This document shows positions 46,787 through 56,742 of a stretch of DNA of 64,000 nt, piece by piece. This DNA is from CAVPMW01 sp963706515 (lineage in GTDB: Bacteria > Chloroflexota > Anaerolineae > Anaerolineales > UBA4823). The notes below the pieces were generated by a model that was not told where the DNA came from, made no database searches, and worked only from the letters and a program-made list of their open reading frames with translations. Position 1 is the stretch's first letter. Each line of letters opens with the position of its first letter. The position numbers were made by a program, and so were the translations under genes. The stretch lies in NCBI GenBank assembly GCA_963706515.1, contig CAVPMW010000007.1:310001-374000 (forward strand). The letters run 5' to 3'.

Positions 46787-49150
46787 TTACGGTCCGATAT
46801 ACGTGCCCCGGCTAGAGGCAAATTGGTCGAAATATTCGATCCCAGAAATCCCCGCGCCGATATTTTGCGGGCCAAATTGGACACTTTCCAGACGGTAGCT
46901 TCCATTCGATAGGTTGCTGCGAACTTCTTTCTGCACGCCATCCAACCACAAGGTGAGTGTTCCATCCGTTCCATTCTGTGTGGCGGCGGCACTCCAGGCA
47001 ATCTCGACGGATTGTGGAACATTGTTGAGTGGGTACCAGCCAGTGGAGAAAGTCCGGTTGCCGGCGGTCAAGACCAATCCACGCATCTGGTAACCGCCGG
47101 AGACACCCTGGATCTGGAGCCGAAAGACGGCCATCCCCGTGGCATTGGTCCCAGCAAACAAATCGTGTACCATCCCTTTAGGAATACTTACACTGTTCGG
47201 TGAGAAGTAAAATCTTGCATGATAGGTATTTTCCGCCGTGGGCGAGTTATCCACCGCATAGATCGGGTTTGTGCTGCTGATGAGAGCGCCCATCCCTTGA
47301 GAGCCCGATAAGGGCTGCCTGCGGAGATACACTTAACCGTCCGCCATCCGTAACTGCGGATGACCAGGCGTTGAGGTTGCCTGAACTCGAACCCATCCCC
47401 GAACAAGATAGCGAAACCCGGCGTTGCTGAAGGCTGAGGCGGCGGTGTGGCGCTCGGAAGCGAGGTCGGCGTTGCAGACGGCAGAGCTGTGGGTGTGGAG
47501 GTGGACATAGAAGTTGGTGTTGGTGAGGGCAGCGGAGTCGCAGTCGAAGTGGACAGGGCAGTGGGTGTTGGCGAAGGCAGCGGAGTCGCAGTCGAGGTGG
47601 GCAAAGCAGTAGCCGTCGCTGAGGGTACCAGCGTCGCCGTAGCGCTGGGCAGGGAGGTAGGCGTTGCAGATGGCAGAGAAGTGGGGGTCAATGTTGGATT
47701 AGGCAAGGAGGTGGCTGTGGCAGACGGAACCAGCGTGGCTGTCGGAGGAATCTGGCCACCTCCTGCCAGCCAGTTATATGCTCCCAGAACGTCCAGACGA
47801 CCGTACCCGAAGCTGTTATCCGGACCAGCCGCTCCCAGGTCAACTGCGCTGTTGAGTAAAGCTGCCGCTTGCGCATCGGCTGTGAGACCCGGAAAAGCGC
47901 TCAACAGTAAAGCCAGCGCGCCTGCCACCTGCGGAGCAGATAATGACGTACCGCTGGCTGTAGTATACAGACCGTAACGATCTGTCGTTTTGATACTGAC
48001 CGCAGGAGCGACCAGTTCCGGGTAGGTCGTCGCAGGTTCCCCACAAGCAGAAGGTCCGCGGCTGCTGCCCGAGAAGATCAGGTTATTGTTATTGATTCCG
48101 CCGACAGCAAAAGCCTCGGGGTAGTTACCCGGGCTGACGCTGGTAGCTGCACCAGGTCCGTAGTTTCCTGCGGCAAATACCGGCAGGATACCTGCAGCGC
48201 GGCAAAGTGCGCAGGTCGTTCTGAAAATCAAGGCGACAGCCGGGACCCCCATAGGACCAGGAATTGTTGACCACTTGAGGGGCATCGGCAGTAGTTGGGT
48301 TTTGATCGGGATCCACCAGCCATTGAAACCCCTGGTGAATGGCTGTAGCTGTACCTGCACCTGAATCATTGAAAATCTTAACTGCAATCCATTGAGCCTG
48401 GGGAGCCACACCGACCGATGTGCCACTGGCATCCCCCGCCACCATCACGCCCATCGTCCAGGTGCCATGTCCGCTGATGTCGACCGGGGTCGCGGGATGC
48501 TGGCCATACGGGTCGAACCAACTGTTGCTCCCGCCCCGCCAGCGAGCCGCAAGCTCAGGGTGGCTGATATCTACGCCTGTGTCCATATTAGCAACAACCA
48601 CTCCCTGACCTGAATACCCCAGCCCCCACAAGGCAGGCGCGTTGATCAACGCGAGGTTGGGTTCTGCAGATGCCGCCGTTAATGGTGCAGCTGGCTGCAA
48701 ATCGATCTCATCCGGCGCAAGGCTGGCCACATCGTCGCGGGCAGCCAGCTCGAGAATAGTATCTTTCGTCGCCGTAACGGATAGCCCATTGAACACCCAA
48801 AAAGGGACCACTCTGGCAACTTGTCCCTGGTCACGACGCACGTCCAATATCGCCGAGATCGCACGTTGCGAGGCGTGTGCCCGCGCCTGGACTGTCTGTA
48901 GCACCACCTGTTGGCGGTCCGGACGATTCTGCAAGCCCAGGACGGACAAGTTGGTCTGGTCACTTAGAGTGACAATCACAGTGACTACCTCGCCGGGTTG
49001 CATGGCATTTAGCCGGGCAAGCAGCTCGGGGGTAATCTTGCTTGCCGGATCGCTGCTCAAACCGCTGGCAGCCACTGAAGACCCTTGAAACAAGAAAGGG
49101 AATATGAGTGCAAAAATGATGAGAGCAACGAAGTATTTACGCATAATCAA
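46787..49150 (-). CDS. Secreted subtilisin-like protease with Thr/Pro linker and C-terminal lectin-like domain (about three frameshifts)
   Basis: About 785 residues after repair. A signal peptide (FVALIIFALIFPFLFQG) is followed by an I9-type propeptide and a subtilase domain with Asp in NMDTGVDISHPE, His in DISGHGTWTMGV and Ser in TASGTSLSAPQVAGAL. A linker of about 110 residues of Pro/Thr/Ser/Ala repeats follows. The C-terminal domain starts DGFE, then in the next frame SGNLNAWSS, and ends with LTLWLDGVQKEVRSNLSNGS. Frame changes lie near 48235, 47378 and 47315. The change at 47378 sits at the same codon as in the protein at 50656-53910. Acts outside the cell, perhaps processing the surface proteins encoded upstream. 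Confidence 0.82.
47440..47745 (-). repeat. Low-complexity Thr/Pro/Ser/Ala linker repeats in the subtilase gene
   Basis: Imperfect short repeats of units such as SATATSLP, SATPTSLP and PSPTPTAL encode an extended linker between protease and C-terminal domain. Such linkers are typical of secreted proteins that span the cell wall or sheath. Their repetitive DNA can change length easily. Confidence 0.75.
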
Positions 49151-49197
49151 ATTTCAATTCTTTGATCAACGGACGCATCCACAGTCTGAGAACAAGA

Positions 49198-50022
49198 TCA
49201 TTGGGCACTGAGCGGACCTAACTTCATGTCGCCGAATACCAGGTTTACCGGGGTTCCGCTGTGAATTGCATTCTTCACGTTAGGGAAAAACATATTGAAG
49301 ACCCCGCCATCATTTAACATTAATTGATGGCGAGTTAAGTGCACTGGTTGGATGATCATATTCTCATCGTTCTCGACGATCAGGACAAGTTTTTTGGTAG
49401 GGTCATCTAACAAACGCGCAGCTTTATTGGCGTCCAGAACTTTAAAACGCGCATCGATAAACGTATCCATCATCGTGACGCCTATCAGTGAGACCTGCAA
49501 GCCATATTCTTGTGCAAGGTATTGAGAGGTAATCTGCACCACATTGTTCATTCGTGGATCACTGCGCTGGCTGTACAACTGAAAAATTGTGAGGAAACCA
49601 ATGGAGAGGAGCAACACCCCGGTCATAATCCCTACCAGAGACCTGCCAGAAAACCGCGAGCCCAGCAGGGTGGTCCTCCGGCTCAAGATCAATACCAAAG
49701 CAATGAATATTACCTCGAGAGACAAGGACAGAATCCCAAACGGTTGGAACCATTCTGCGGCTTGCATGCCGGGCAGACCCAGAGACCTGCTCCAGATGTA
49801 GCCGGCGGCGGAACCGACACTGATCAGAACTCCCAGCACCCACCCCCAGGTTTTCCCGCGCAGAATCCCCAGCGCGGCGAGCATCGCCGCCAGCGAGTAA
49901 AAACCAAACAAGACACCCAGGTAAGGAGCCAGCTCGTATACTACCGGAGCCATAAGGAAATGGATGATTCCTAGGACAAGGATTAATGCAAGGCCGAGCC
50001 ATTGGAGTGATTTATATTTCAC
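49198..50022 (-). CDS. Four-helix membrane protein with a C-terminal domain shared with the adjacent gene
   Basis: A 274-residue protein. Four or five hydrophobic helices fill residues 5-155 (LGLALILVLGIIHFLMAPVV, VLFGFYSLAAMLAALGILRG, VIFIALVLILSRR, LVGIMTGVLLLSIGFLTIFQ). An outer or inner soluble domain of about 115 residues follows: YGLQVSLIGVTMMDTFIDAR, FKVLDANKAARLLDD, FNMFFPNVKNAIHSGTPVNL and VFGDMKLGPL. The domain is plainly paralogous to that of 50034-50519. I do not recognise either part. It lies 11 bases downstream of that gene. Confidence 0.6.
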   Translation of the reverse strand: MKYKSLQWLGLALILVLGIIHFLMAPVVYELAPYLGVLFGFYSLAAMLAALGILRGKTWGWVLGVLISVGSAAGYIWSRSLGLPGMQAAEWFQPFGILSLSLEVIFIALVLILSRRTTLLGSRFSGRSLVGIMTGVLLLSIGFLTIFQLYSQRSDPRMNNVVQITSQYLAQEYGLQVSLIGVTMMDTFIDARFKVLDANKAARLLDDPTKKLVLIVENDENMIIQPVHLTRHQLMLNDGGVFNMFFPNVKNAIHSGTPVNLVFGDMKLGPLSAQ

Positions 50023-50033
50023 CGCTTTGCTCC

Positions 50034-50519
50034 TTATTTCGCGATGATTGGTTCAAGGCTTATATCCCCGAACCTGACCATTACCGGAGACCCCGGTTTG
50101 AGCGCATTGCCGGCATTCGGAAATAAGAGAAAGAGGTTGCCATCATTTTCCAGTTTCATTTCTTGTGACTGGCTATCTTCAGAGGTATTTAAAATTATTC
50201 CGCTGTCTGCAACCACTAACTGAGGAAGGTTTTTGCTATCCTTGAGCAGCAGTTTTGCTTTTTCTGCATCCAGGACCTTAAAGCGAAGGTCCACCAGCCC
50301 CCCTGCGGCAGTCACACCGATCAGGTCAACCCGCAAACCGTAGTTCTTTTCCAAAGTGCTCAGGGATATCTGGGTCGTTTGAGGTAAAGCAGACGCCGTA
50401 CGCATCTGTAAATTGATATACGTGAACAAGCCACCCAGGACCAAAACGATCAAGATAATTGCTATGATTGCAAATTTGTTCAAGCGTGGCTGAGCAGTAG
50501 TTAGTGTTGCTTTCATCAT
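50034..50519 (-). CDS. Single-helix membrane protein with the same unrecognised C-terminal domain
   Basis: From ATG 50519 (AGGAG nine bases upstream; a longer frame to 50633 lacks this) the product has 161 residues. One membrane helix, FAIIAIILIVLVLGGLFTYI, is followed by the domain YGLRVDLIGVTAAGGLVDLR, FKVLDAEKAKLLLKDSKNLP, LENDGNLFLLFPNAGNALKP and VMVRFGDISLEPI. The pattern matches the domain in the next gene at about half of positions. The domain is probably extracytoplasmic. Position among multicopper oxidase and surface protein genes suggests a role in assembling or holding them, as inference only. Confidence 0.6.
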   Translation of the reverse strand: MMKATLTTAQPRLNKFAIIAIILIVLVLGGLFTYINLQMRTASALPQTTQISLSTLEKNYGLRVDLIGVTAAGGLVDLRFKVLDAEKAKLLLKDSKNLPQLVVADSGIILNTSEDSQSQEMKLENDGNLFLLFPNAGNALKPGSPVMVRFGDISLEPIIAK

Positions 50520-50655
50520 CCTGGATATACTCCTGGTGAGTGGGAAGCCCTCAGTAAGCTGAAGGCTTCCCAGTAGATCATTAAAGCTCGCTGGCTGGAA
50601 GCTCAGGGAGATCTTGCGACCAACCTGAGCCACCAGCCATTTTTTGAGATATACC

Positions 50656-53600
50656 TTACGGCCCGATCAGCGGAGAAACTGATCGTTTGGCGGCAAAAGC
50701 ATCGAAGTACTCGAGGGTTGCACTGCCCCCATTGGTGACTGAGCCCAAACGGAACGAAGCCACTGAACCGGTCCCGGCAGTCAATGTCTGTGAGAGAGCT
50801 CCATCAACATATAACTGCAAGGTGGTACCAGATTGCCAAACCACCTCAATCCTGTGGCTTGGTTGGTGATATTGACCCAGGATGCGTTCGCAGTACTGCC
50901 AACCTGGATTTGAACCTGCGGTTGACCTGCATTCAGTCGGTAGCGGACATGGAACAGCAGCCCGGAGGCAAAGGTTGCAGTCGATCGTTCCTGACGAGGC
51001 TGCAAAGATATCCTGGCCAGTAGCGACGCATTGCCGTTGGGATTGAAGTAGAACCGTGCGTCAAAAGTTGAGGTCGCCGGGTTCGCCGCTGTGCCAAAGA
51101 TATACTGGACGTAGTTGGTATTGTTCCCCTGTGCCTGCATGCCCAGGCTTCCCACCAGGGCGGCAGTGGCGGTTACGTTCAGGCGTGTGGTATTCGCCGT
51201 GGAAGGATTAGACCAGGAGCTGAGGTTCCCTGAACTCAAAGCCGTCCGAGAAGATGGCGTCAGGCGGGGCGCCGGTGACGGTCAGGGTAGCGCTGCGGAA
51301 GCCGCCCGTTGCCGTATACCAGTTGCCGGCTGCGTCGCGGATGCGGGCGCGGACGGTGTACGTGCCGGCTGTCAGCGAGCCGGTTGGGATGCTGGCTGTC
51401 AGCCCGGTAAAGGCAGTTCCGCCGCCCGGCGCTGGATTGGTGGTGCCGAACCAGTACTCACCGCCGACTACGCCGCTGCCACCCGCGCCATCGCTGGCGC
51501 CATTCACGGTCAGGTTGACCGAGGCAGTGCCTTGTGGGATAGAGTTCGGCGTAAGCGTAATGCTGGTGAAGGTGGGTGGGGTGCGATCAATCAGCAGTAT
51601 TCCGCTCGCAGTCGTACCCCAGTTGCCGGCCACATCTCTGGCACGTACATATACCGTATGGTTGCCAGCAGTAAGCGCAGCGATTGTAGCCGGTGGGATC
51701 GTGGCGTTGATCGTTGTACTTGGTGCGGCCGCGGCGGGCGTCATTGCCGCACCGGTGCCAGCCGCGCCAGCCGTATCGATGAAATACTCTCCACCAGCGA
51801 TGTTACTGTTACCGGTAGCAACATCGGTGGCAGTTGCACTGACCACGACTGCGGTATTGTTCGATGCCGGAGGCGTTAATGTGACACCGCTTACCGTTGG
51901 CGGGAGTTTATCAATCACAAGTGTTGTGGTTGACATTGCGCCCCAGTTACCAGCGGCATCCTTGGCATGAACGTAGATGGTATGGTTACCTTGAGTGAGA
52001 GCACCAACCACAGCTAACGGGATATCAGAGTAGCCTGTTTCAGCCGGGCTGTTGAAGGTCCCATCGGTGGCGATGAACACAAATCCCGTGCCCGTTGCGC
52101 TTACCGTGTCGATGAATCCCTCCGCCGCGGCGATGTTTGAATTACCTGTCGCCACATCGCTGAAGCTGGCGGTGACCCTTACTGCTGGCACGCTGGTATT
52201 GAAAGGCAATGTGCCATTGTTCGGGTTGGGTGAGGCGCTGACACCGCTGGTTGTGGGAGCCGCGGTATCACCCACCTGCAGGTTGATCGTAGCTGCTGCA
52301 CCCCAATTCCCAAATGAGTCCTGGCTGCGCACTGACACGACATGGGTGCCCATGCTCAAGCCAGCGGGGATCGTAGCCGTAAAGTTGCTGCTGGGGGAGG
52401 CTGTTCCCAATAGAGTCATTGCTGTATGAGCCCCTGAATCCACCCAATATTCCGCAGCGGTCACATTGCTGTTACCAGTAGCAGTATCATTGCCCGTGGC
52501 GCTAAGCGCCACGCTTTCTGCGCCACTGCTTGGGTTGGGTGACAGTGCCAGGCCTGAGGTAGCCGGCCCGGTCTTATCCAGGTTGAGGGTAAGGGGTAAG
52601 AAAGGTCCCCAATTACCGCCAACAGTATCCGGTGAATTATCTCGACCGCGTATATAGATGGTATGAGTTCCTGAAGCCAAGCCCGCCAGCGTTGCTGCTG
52701 GGATATTCCCCGAAACAGTTACTGTTGGCGAACCGAAGGCACCCGTCATCGCGGTCGGGCTTCCTGCTGTGCTGTCGATGTAGAACTCTGCTTGGATAAC
52801 ATTATGAATTGCCGGTGGAGGCATCGCTAACCGTCGCGCTCACACTAACATCGACAGAGCCATTGGTCGGGTTCGGAGAAAGGCTTCCCGAACTGACCGC
52901 CGGGCCGGTTGTGTCGCCGGTTGGAGGCGTGGTAGCGCTGGCAGTGAGGAAGGTCAGCATGCCACCGAACCCGCTTGCAGTGCTGTTGCGCAACATCAGG
53001 TTGGCATCATACACAGCAAACCTGGTTCCATCTGGCGCTGCTGCAGGGATAGTCACGAGGGCATCCAAAGTTTGACCCGTGGCGATCGTCTCGCCGACCA
53101 TGGAATGGGGATGAGCCAAGGCATGTCCATCCACGGCAATGGCTTTCTGGGCGATGCCCAGCGTGCTCATGGCATGGCTTTGCAAACCTGCGTTCACATA
53201 GCGCAATAAAACCGTATTACCCGCGGTGACCGGAATAGTCTCCTGCAAATGGAGAGGCATACGCTTTTCCGTTGATCAGGAAATACCTGGGCGCGTAGTT
53301 GCGCATTTCGAAGCTGGCAGGATTTACAGCGAGTACAGTGTCAAATTCACTGAGTACCAGCAACGTTTCCTCATTGAAGGCTGTCGCGCTCGTGCCGTAG
53401 GCGGTCCCATCGGAGGGCTTCACCACCAGTGCGCCATACATTCCCATGGCCACTTGATGCTGTTTGCCAGGGATTAAGCCGGCTTCGTAGAGAAACGTGC
53501 CGGGGTTCGTGGCAGTGAATGTATATATTTTTGTTCCACCCGCTGCAACACCGGTTAGATCCGGCACCATTGCCTGTCCCTGGAAGATCAGGGCTGTGGG

Positions 53601-53910
53601 CTCCGAAAGGTTGTTGTGCAGGTTCACAGTCACGGTATCGCCCTGATTGACGATCAATACAGGACCGGGCAGGGTGGCTGGCCTGTTGCACCGGTGGCAG
53701 AGTAGCCCCAGATAGTGACAGTAGTGGAGCCAAACAGGGTGGTGGTTCCCGTCATGGCATACAAATCACAGGTAGTGGCAGCCCGGCACCGGTACACGGC
53801 GATGGCGGCAGCGAGGCGGCAGAGGCAATGCCTGCGCTGCCCAACAAGGCATTGCCACCAGTAGGAGCATGATGGATAATTTGAGTCGTATTACGCATTA
53901 ATGTTTGCAT
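50656..53910 (-). CDS. Large secreted cupredoxin protein with Ig-like repeats and C-terminal DGFESGN domain (several frameshifts)
   Basis: About 1,080 residues after repair. A leader (from ATG 53910, AAGGAG upstream) is followed by two cupredoxin-like domains of multicopper oxidase type: NQGDTVTVNLHNNLSEPTAL, GTFLYEAGLIPGKQHQVAMG, VAMGMYGALVVKP and NTVLLRYVNAGLQSHAM. Five tandem repeats of about 95-105 residues follow, each with SATATDVATGNSNI, EYFIDT, GNHTVYVRARD and AGNWG. The end is a DGFE/SGNLSSWSNPS lectin-like domain, entered by a +1 frame change at GAGTTCAGG near 51228. Other breaks lie near 50840, 52810, 53240, 53680 and 53770. Probably a cell-surface copper protein; several classical copper ligands of MCOs are not evident. 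Confidence 0.75.
51290..52850 (-). repeat. Five tandem Ig-like repeat units in the cupredoxin surface protein
   Basis: Units of about 300 bases repeat in frame. Shared signatures are TGNSNI or TGNSNV, AAEYWVD or GGEYFID, GNHTIYV or GTHTIYI, and AGNWG or FGNWG. The repeated GNWG and GEYFID parts resemble Ig-like modules of bacterial surface proteins. Confidence 0.8.
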
Positions 53911-53927
53911 GTTATTCTCCTTAGCCC

Positions 53928-55234
53928 TTATGGACAATTGTTGGGCTGAGGCGGATCGACCCTCAGGTAGGTGATCGGACCGGACATGGTCTGCCCAAAC
54001 GCATCCAGCTGGAAGAGGGCATGGTTGTGCGAGATGATGTAATACTCGCCGCACTGGTTGAGCGTGTTATGCCGGGAGGCAGGGTTTCCATCTTGCCCAG
54101 ATAAGGACTGCCGCTGTAGAACATGCCGAGCATCAGGTTGACCAGATCGGGAGACGTCACCGGGACAGGATTGGTATCCGGGTTATAGCCTTCAGCGTCA
54201 TACCATTTGAAGATCACATCCCAGGTCTGGCCGGGTCCGATGTTGAACGGCGAACTTCTCCATGGAAAGATCCTGACCGCCGTCCTTCCAGCGGATACCC
54301 ATCCCGGCCGATCACCAGGCCGTTATTGGCCATGCGGGTGGAAGGGATATTCCTCGGTGCCCACATTGATGAAGCGCTCCACGCCGGGTAGGGATGGGTG
54401 GTCGCATCATATGGATAGATGCGGGCCAGTGCGCCGTAAGGCTGGCTGGGCAGCCAGGAAGCATAGTTATCGGCGATGCTATCCGGGAAGCCGCGGCCGT
54501 TGATCAGCCAGTAGCGGGCGCGATAGTTGTTCATATTGAAGACTCTGTTCCCTTCCACTGCCTGATGCTGGTAGGGATCGATCTCGGAAAGCAGGGCCAA
54601 GAAACTCTTCGTGGGTGTGAACTGGCTGTCAGCCCGGTTATAAACATAATCCGCACCCATGGTGGGCGCACGATCAACGCGCCGAACAAACCCATGCGAG
54701 ACCTGCATCTTGGTATCGGTGCCGCTCTCGTAGATGAAGGTGCCGGGGCGGTTGGCAACGAAACTATAGGTGATACTGCCGCCCGGGAGCAATGCTGTTG
54801 GTGAGCGAGTTATTCGCCAGGTCGGGCTGGGCAGGAGCGCCATTTGCCATGAACATTCTCCTGCCCGGGGAAGATGATCGAAGTTCGCACCGGTACACTC
54901 CGGTAATTGGGGATTTGATTCAGCAAGGTGACCGTCACCGTATCGCCCTGGTTGACGCACAGGACTGGGCCGGGGTGTTGGAAGGCTGCCGCCCGCCAGA
55001 GCATAGCTCCACATATACATGGTGTTCATATCCGGCATTTGGATGTAACCCAGCTGGCAATCAGGCTGAAGGTGGGATTGGGGCTGGCGCCAGTTGTGCA
55101 GGCGATCCCCACCGCGGGTGAACCAGAGCCTTTGCCGCATTAGATCCAGGCCTGGTCAATGGGCTGAGATGCCAGCAAGAGCCATCAGCAGCACCAGCAC
55201 CAACCGCATCCATTTGAATTTTGAAGGTATGCAT
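53928..55234 (-). CDS. Second secreted multicopper-oxidase-type protein (several frameshifts)
   Basis: ATG 55234 has AAGGAG eight bases upstream. After an early frame change the leader reads MRLVLVLLMALAGISA, a signal peptide. Cupredoxin segments follow in order: LCVNQGDTVTVTLLNQIPNY, GGSITYSFVANRPGTFIYES, QVSHGLFGALIVRP, PTKSFLALLSEIDPYQHQAV, YWLINGRGFPDSI, GPGQTWDVIFKWYDAEGYNP and, at the end, HNHALFQLDAFGQTMSGPIT with DPPQPNNCP. Breaks lie near 55205, 55060, 54980, 54820, 54690, 54330, 54210 and 54060. The stop is 18 bases before the start of the Ig-repeat protein. Substrate unknown. Confidence 0.7.
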
Positions 55235-55250
55235 TTTTATACTCCTTATA

Positions 55251-55261
55251 GTGATTGGCCG
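55251..55261. repeat. Short copy of the GTGATTGGCCG repeat end
   Basis: The 11-base word recurs here in the gap between the two multicopper oxidase genes. Only the first 11 bases match the element at 1693. Confidence 0.35.
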
Positions 55262-55269
55262 GTATAAGG

Positions 55270-56667
55270 CTAAATCCCATACCGCGTCTGTTGGGGTCTT
55301 GAGCAGGGACAGTTCCGGCAGGGTAGACACGCACTTCGGTGCGCTGACCCTGCGTGCCTGCAGATCATCATCCTGGGTGTAGCGGCGGTTGTAGAGCACA
55401 TAAGTGTCGTAGGCGCCAGGTCCCGTGATAGGCCGGGGCGGTGAAGATGGCATCGTAGCTTTCGCCGGCGCCCATCAAAAGCGTGTCGGTTTCGTAGCTG
55501 GTATCGGTGCCATCGCGCCCCTTCATCGGGGTTGCATCGCGTCCGACCACTTTCACTGGGATGACCCGCCAAGGTCATGGCGGCTTCGCGGAAGCCCAGG
55601 TTGGCAAAGCGCAGCAGCACCCGTTCACCTGCATTGCAGTTCACCAGGGCGGAGTGCGGCTGGTATTGCAGTTCGGGACGTCCCGGTGGGGGGATCAAAT
55701 CGCCAGTCAGTCTGAATCGCACGACCACCGCCTGCCGGGAGCGAGCGTATCCGGATAGACGCGCCCGTTCAGCAGGCTGAAATCCGCCTTGAACAGGCTC
55801 CAATCCGACTCCTGGATGTGCGCATCGTTCCAGTGACCCTCGAGCCCAGATCTCGCTCAGGAACATCGGAAATTCGCGATCGTAGGCAGTTGATCGGGAT
55901 CACCCAGCGCGACGCCATCGTTGTAGGCATACCCCAGTGGGGCACCCGCTGCGTCGCCATTGGTACGAGCCACCGGCGCTCCGGCGCTATTGCCGTACTT
56001 ATTCTGCAACGGGCGGACAAAAACGATGCCGGTCATGCCCATGGTCACGTGTTCGATATCTTCCACGTGGCAGTGATACATGTAGGTGCCCGGATCGTGC
56101 GGCCGGTAGACGTAGGTGAAGAATCGGCCGACCGGCACTGAGACGGAACCGGTCGGTTCGCCGTCGAAGAAGGGGATCACATTGCGGAAGCCGTGCCAGT
56201 GCAGGGTGTGCGCGTCGGTCAGGTCCGGGCGCAGCTGCCAGTCCCAGGTTGGTCAGTTGCACTTTGAAATCCTTGGGATCGGCGGGATCGACCTGATCCA
56301 CCCAGAAGAAGGGCGCATTGTGCTGTGCCTTGTTTTTCTGGCTGGCGATGATATCCGTATCAACGGCCGGATCCAGGCCGGTCACGTTGCGGAAGCCGAA
56401 GATATAGGTCGTAAATGGAGCTTCGGAGCATACGTATCCGGGTGATACGGCGCAATGCGAACCGGGCAGGTACATCCAGCCATCGGTGCCGGCGAAGAAC
56501 AGATCAGGAGCGGCGCTCTGCGCCTGGACCACCTGCTCAGGCATTAGCGTCTTGCGCAGGAATTGAGGCAGGAGAGCTGGCCCCGGCTACGGTAAGCGTA
56601 CCGCGCCGCCTGCCAGCTTGAGAAAATCTCGTCGGCTGATGGATTTGCGAGATAGTAGATTATTCAT
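55270..56667 (-). CDS. Tat-exported multicopper oxidase (several frameshifts)
   Basis: ATG 56667 follows AAGGAG. The N-terminus has a twin-arginine signal, SISRRDFLKLAGGA, so a folded, cofactor-loaded enzyme is exported. Copper-ligand motifs are visible: HTLHWHGFRN and, later, HDPGTYMYHCHVEDIEHVTM with His-Cys-His and an axial Met. Further segments are TDGWMYLPGSHCAVSPGYVC, RVLLRFANLGFREAAMTLAG and, in another frame, SYDAIFTAPAYHGTW. About 460 residues after repairs near 56600, 56235, 55865, 55800, 55560 and 55430. It is the most enzyme-like of the three oxidases; the substrate may be a metal, phenol or amine. Confidence 0.78.
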
Positions 56668-56742
56668 AATAAATCTCCTTTTCATACCTTGGTGACTGGG
56701 GAGGCGGTCATTCGATCGCCCTCCCCAATCCTGGATAGTGAG

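Noticed and set aside
47440..47745. CRISPR-like or tandem DNA array
   Set aside because: The repeats are in-frame Thr/Pro/Ser/Ala codon repeats of a protein linker without spacers. No CRISPR array or cas gene is present elsewhere in the window.
51115..52429. Long plus-strand frames opposite the Ig-repeat gene
   Set aside because: They mirror the repeat structure of the real minus-strand gene and show Val/Ala/Pro-rich shadow composition.
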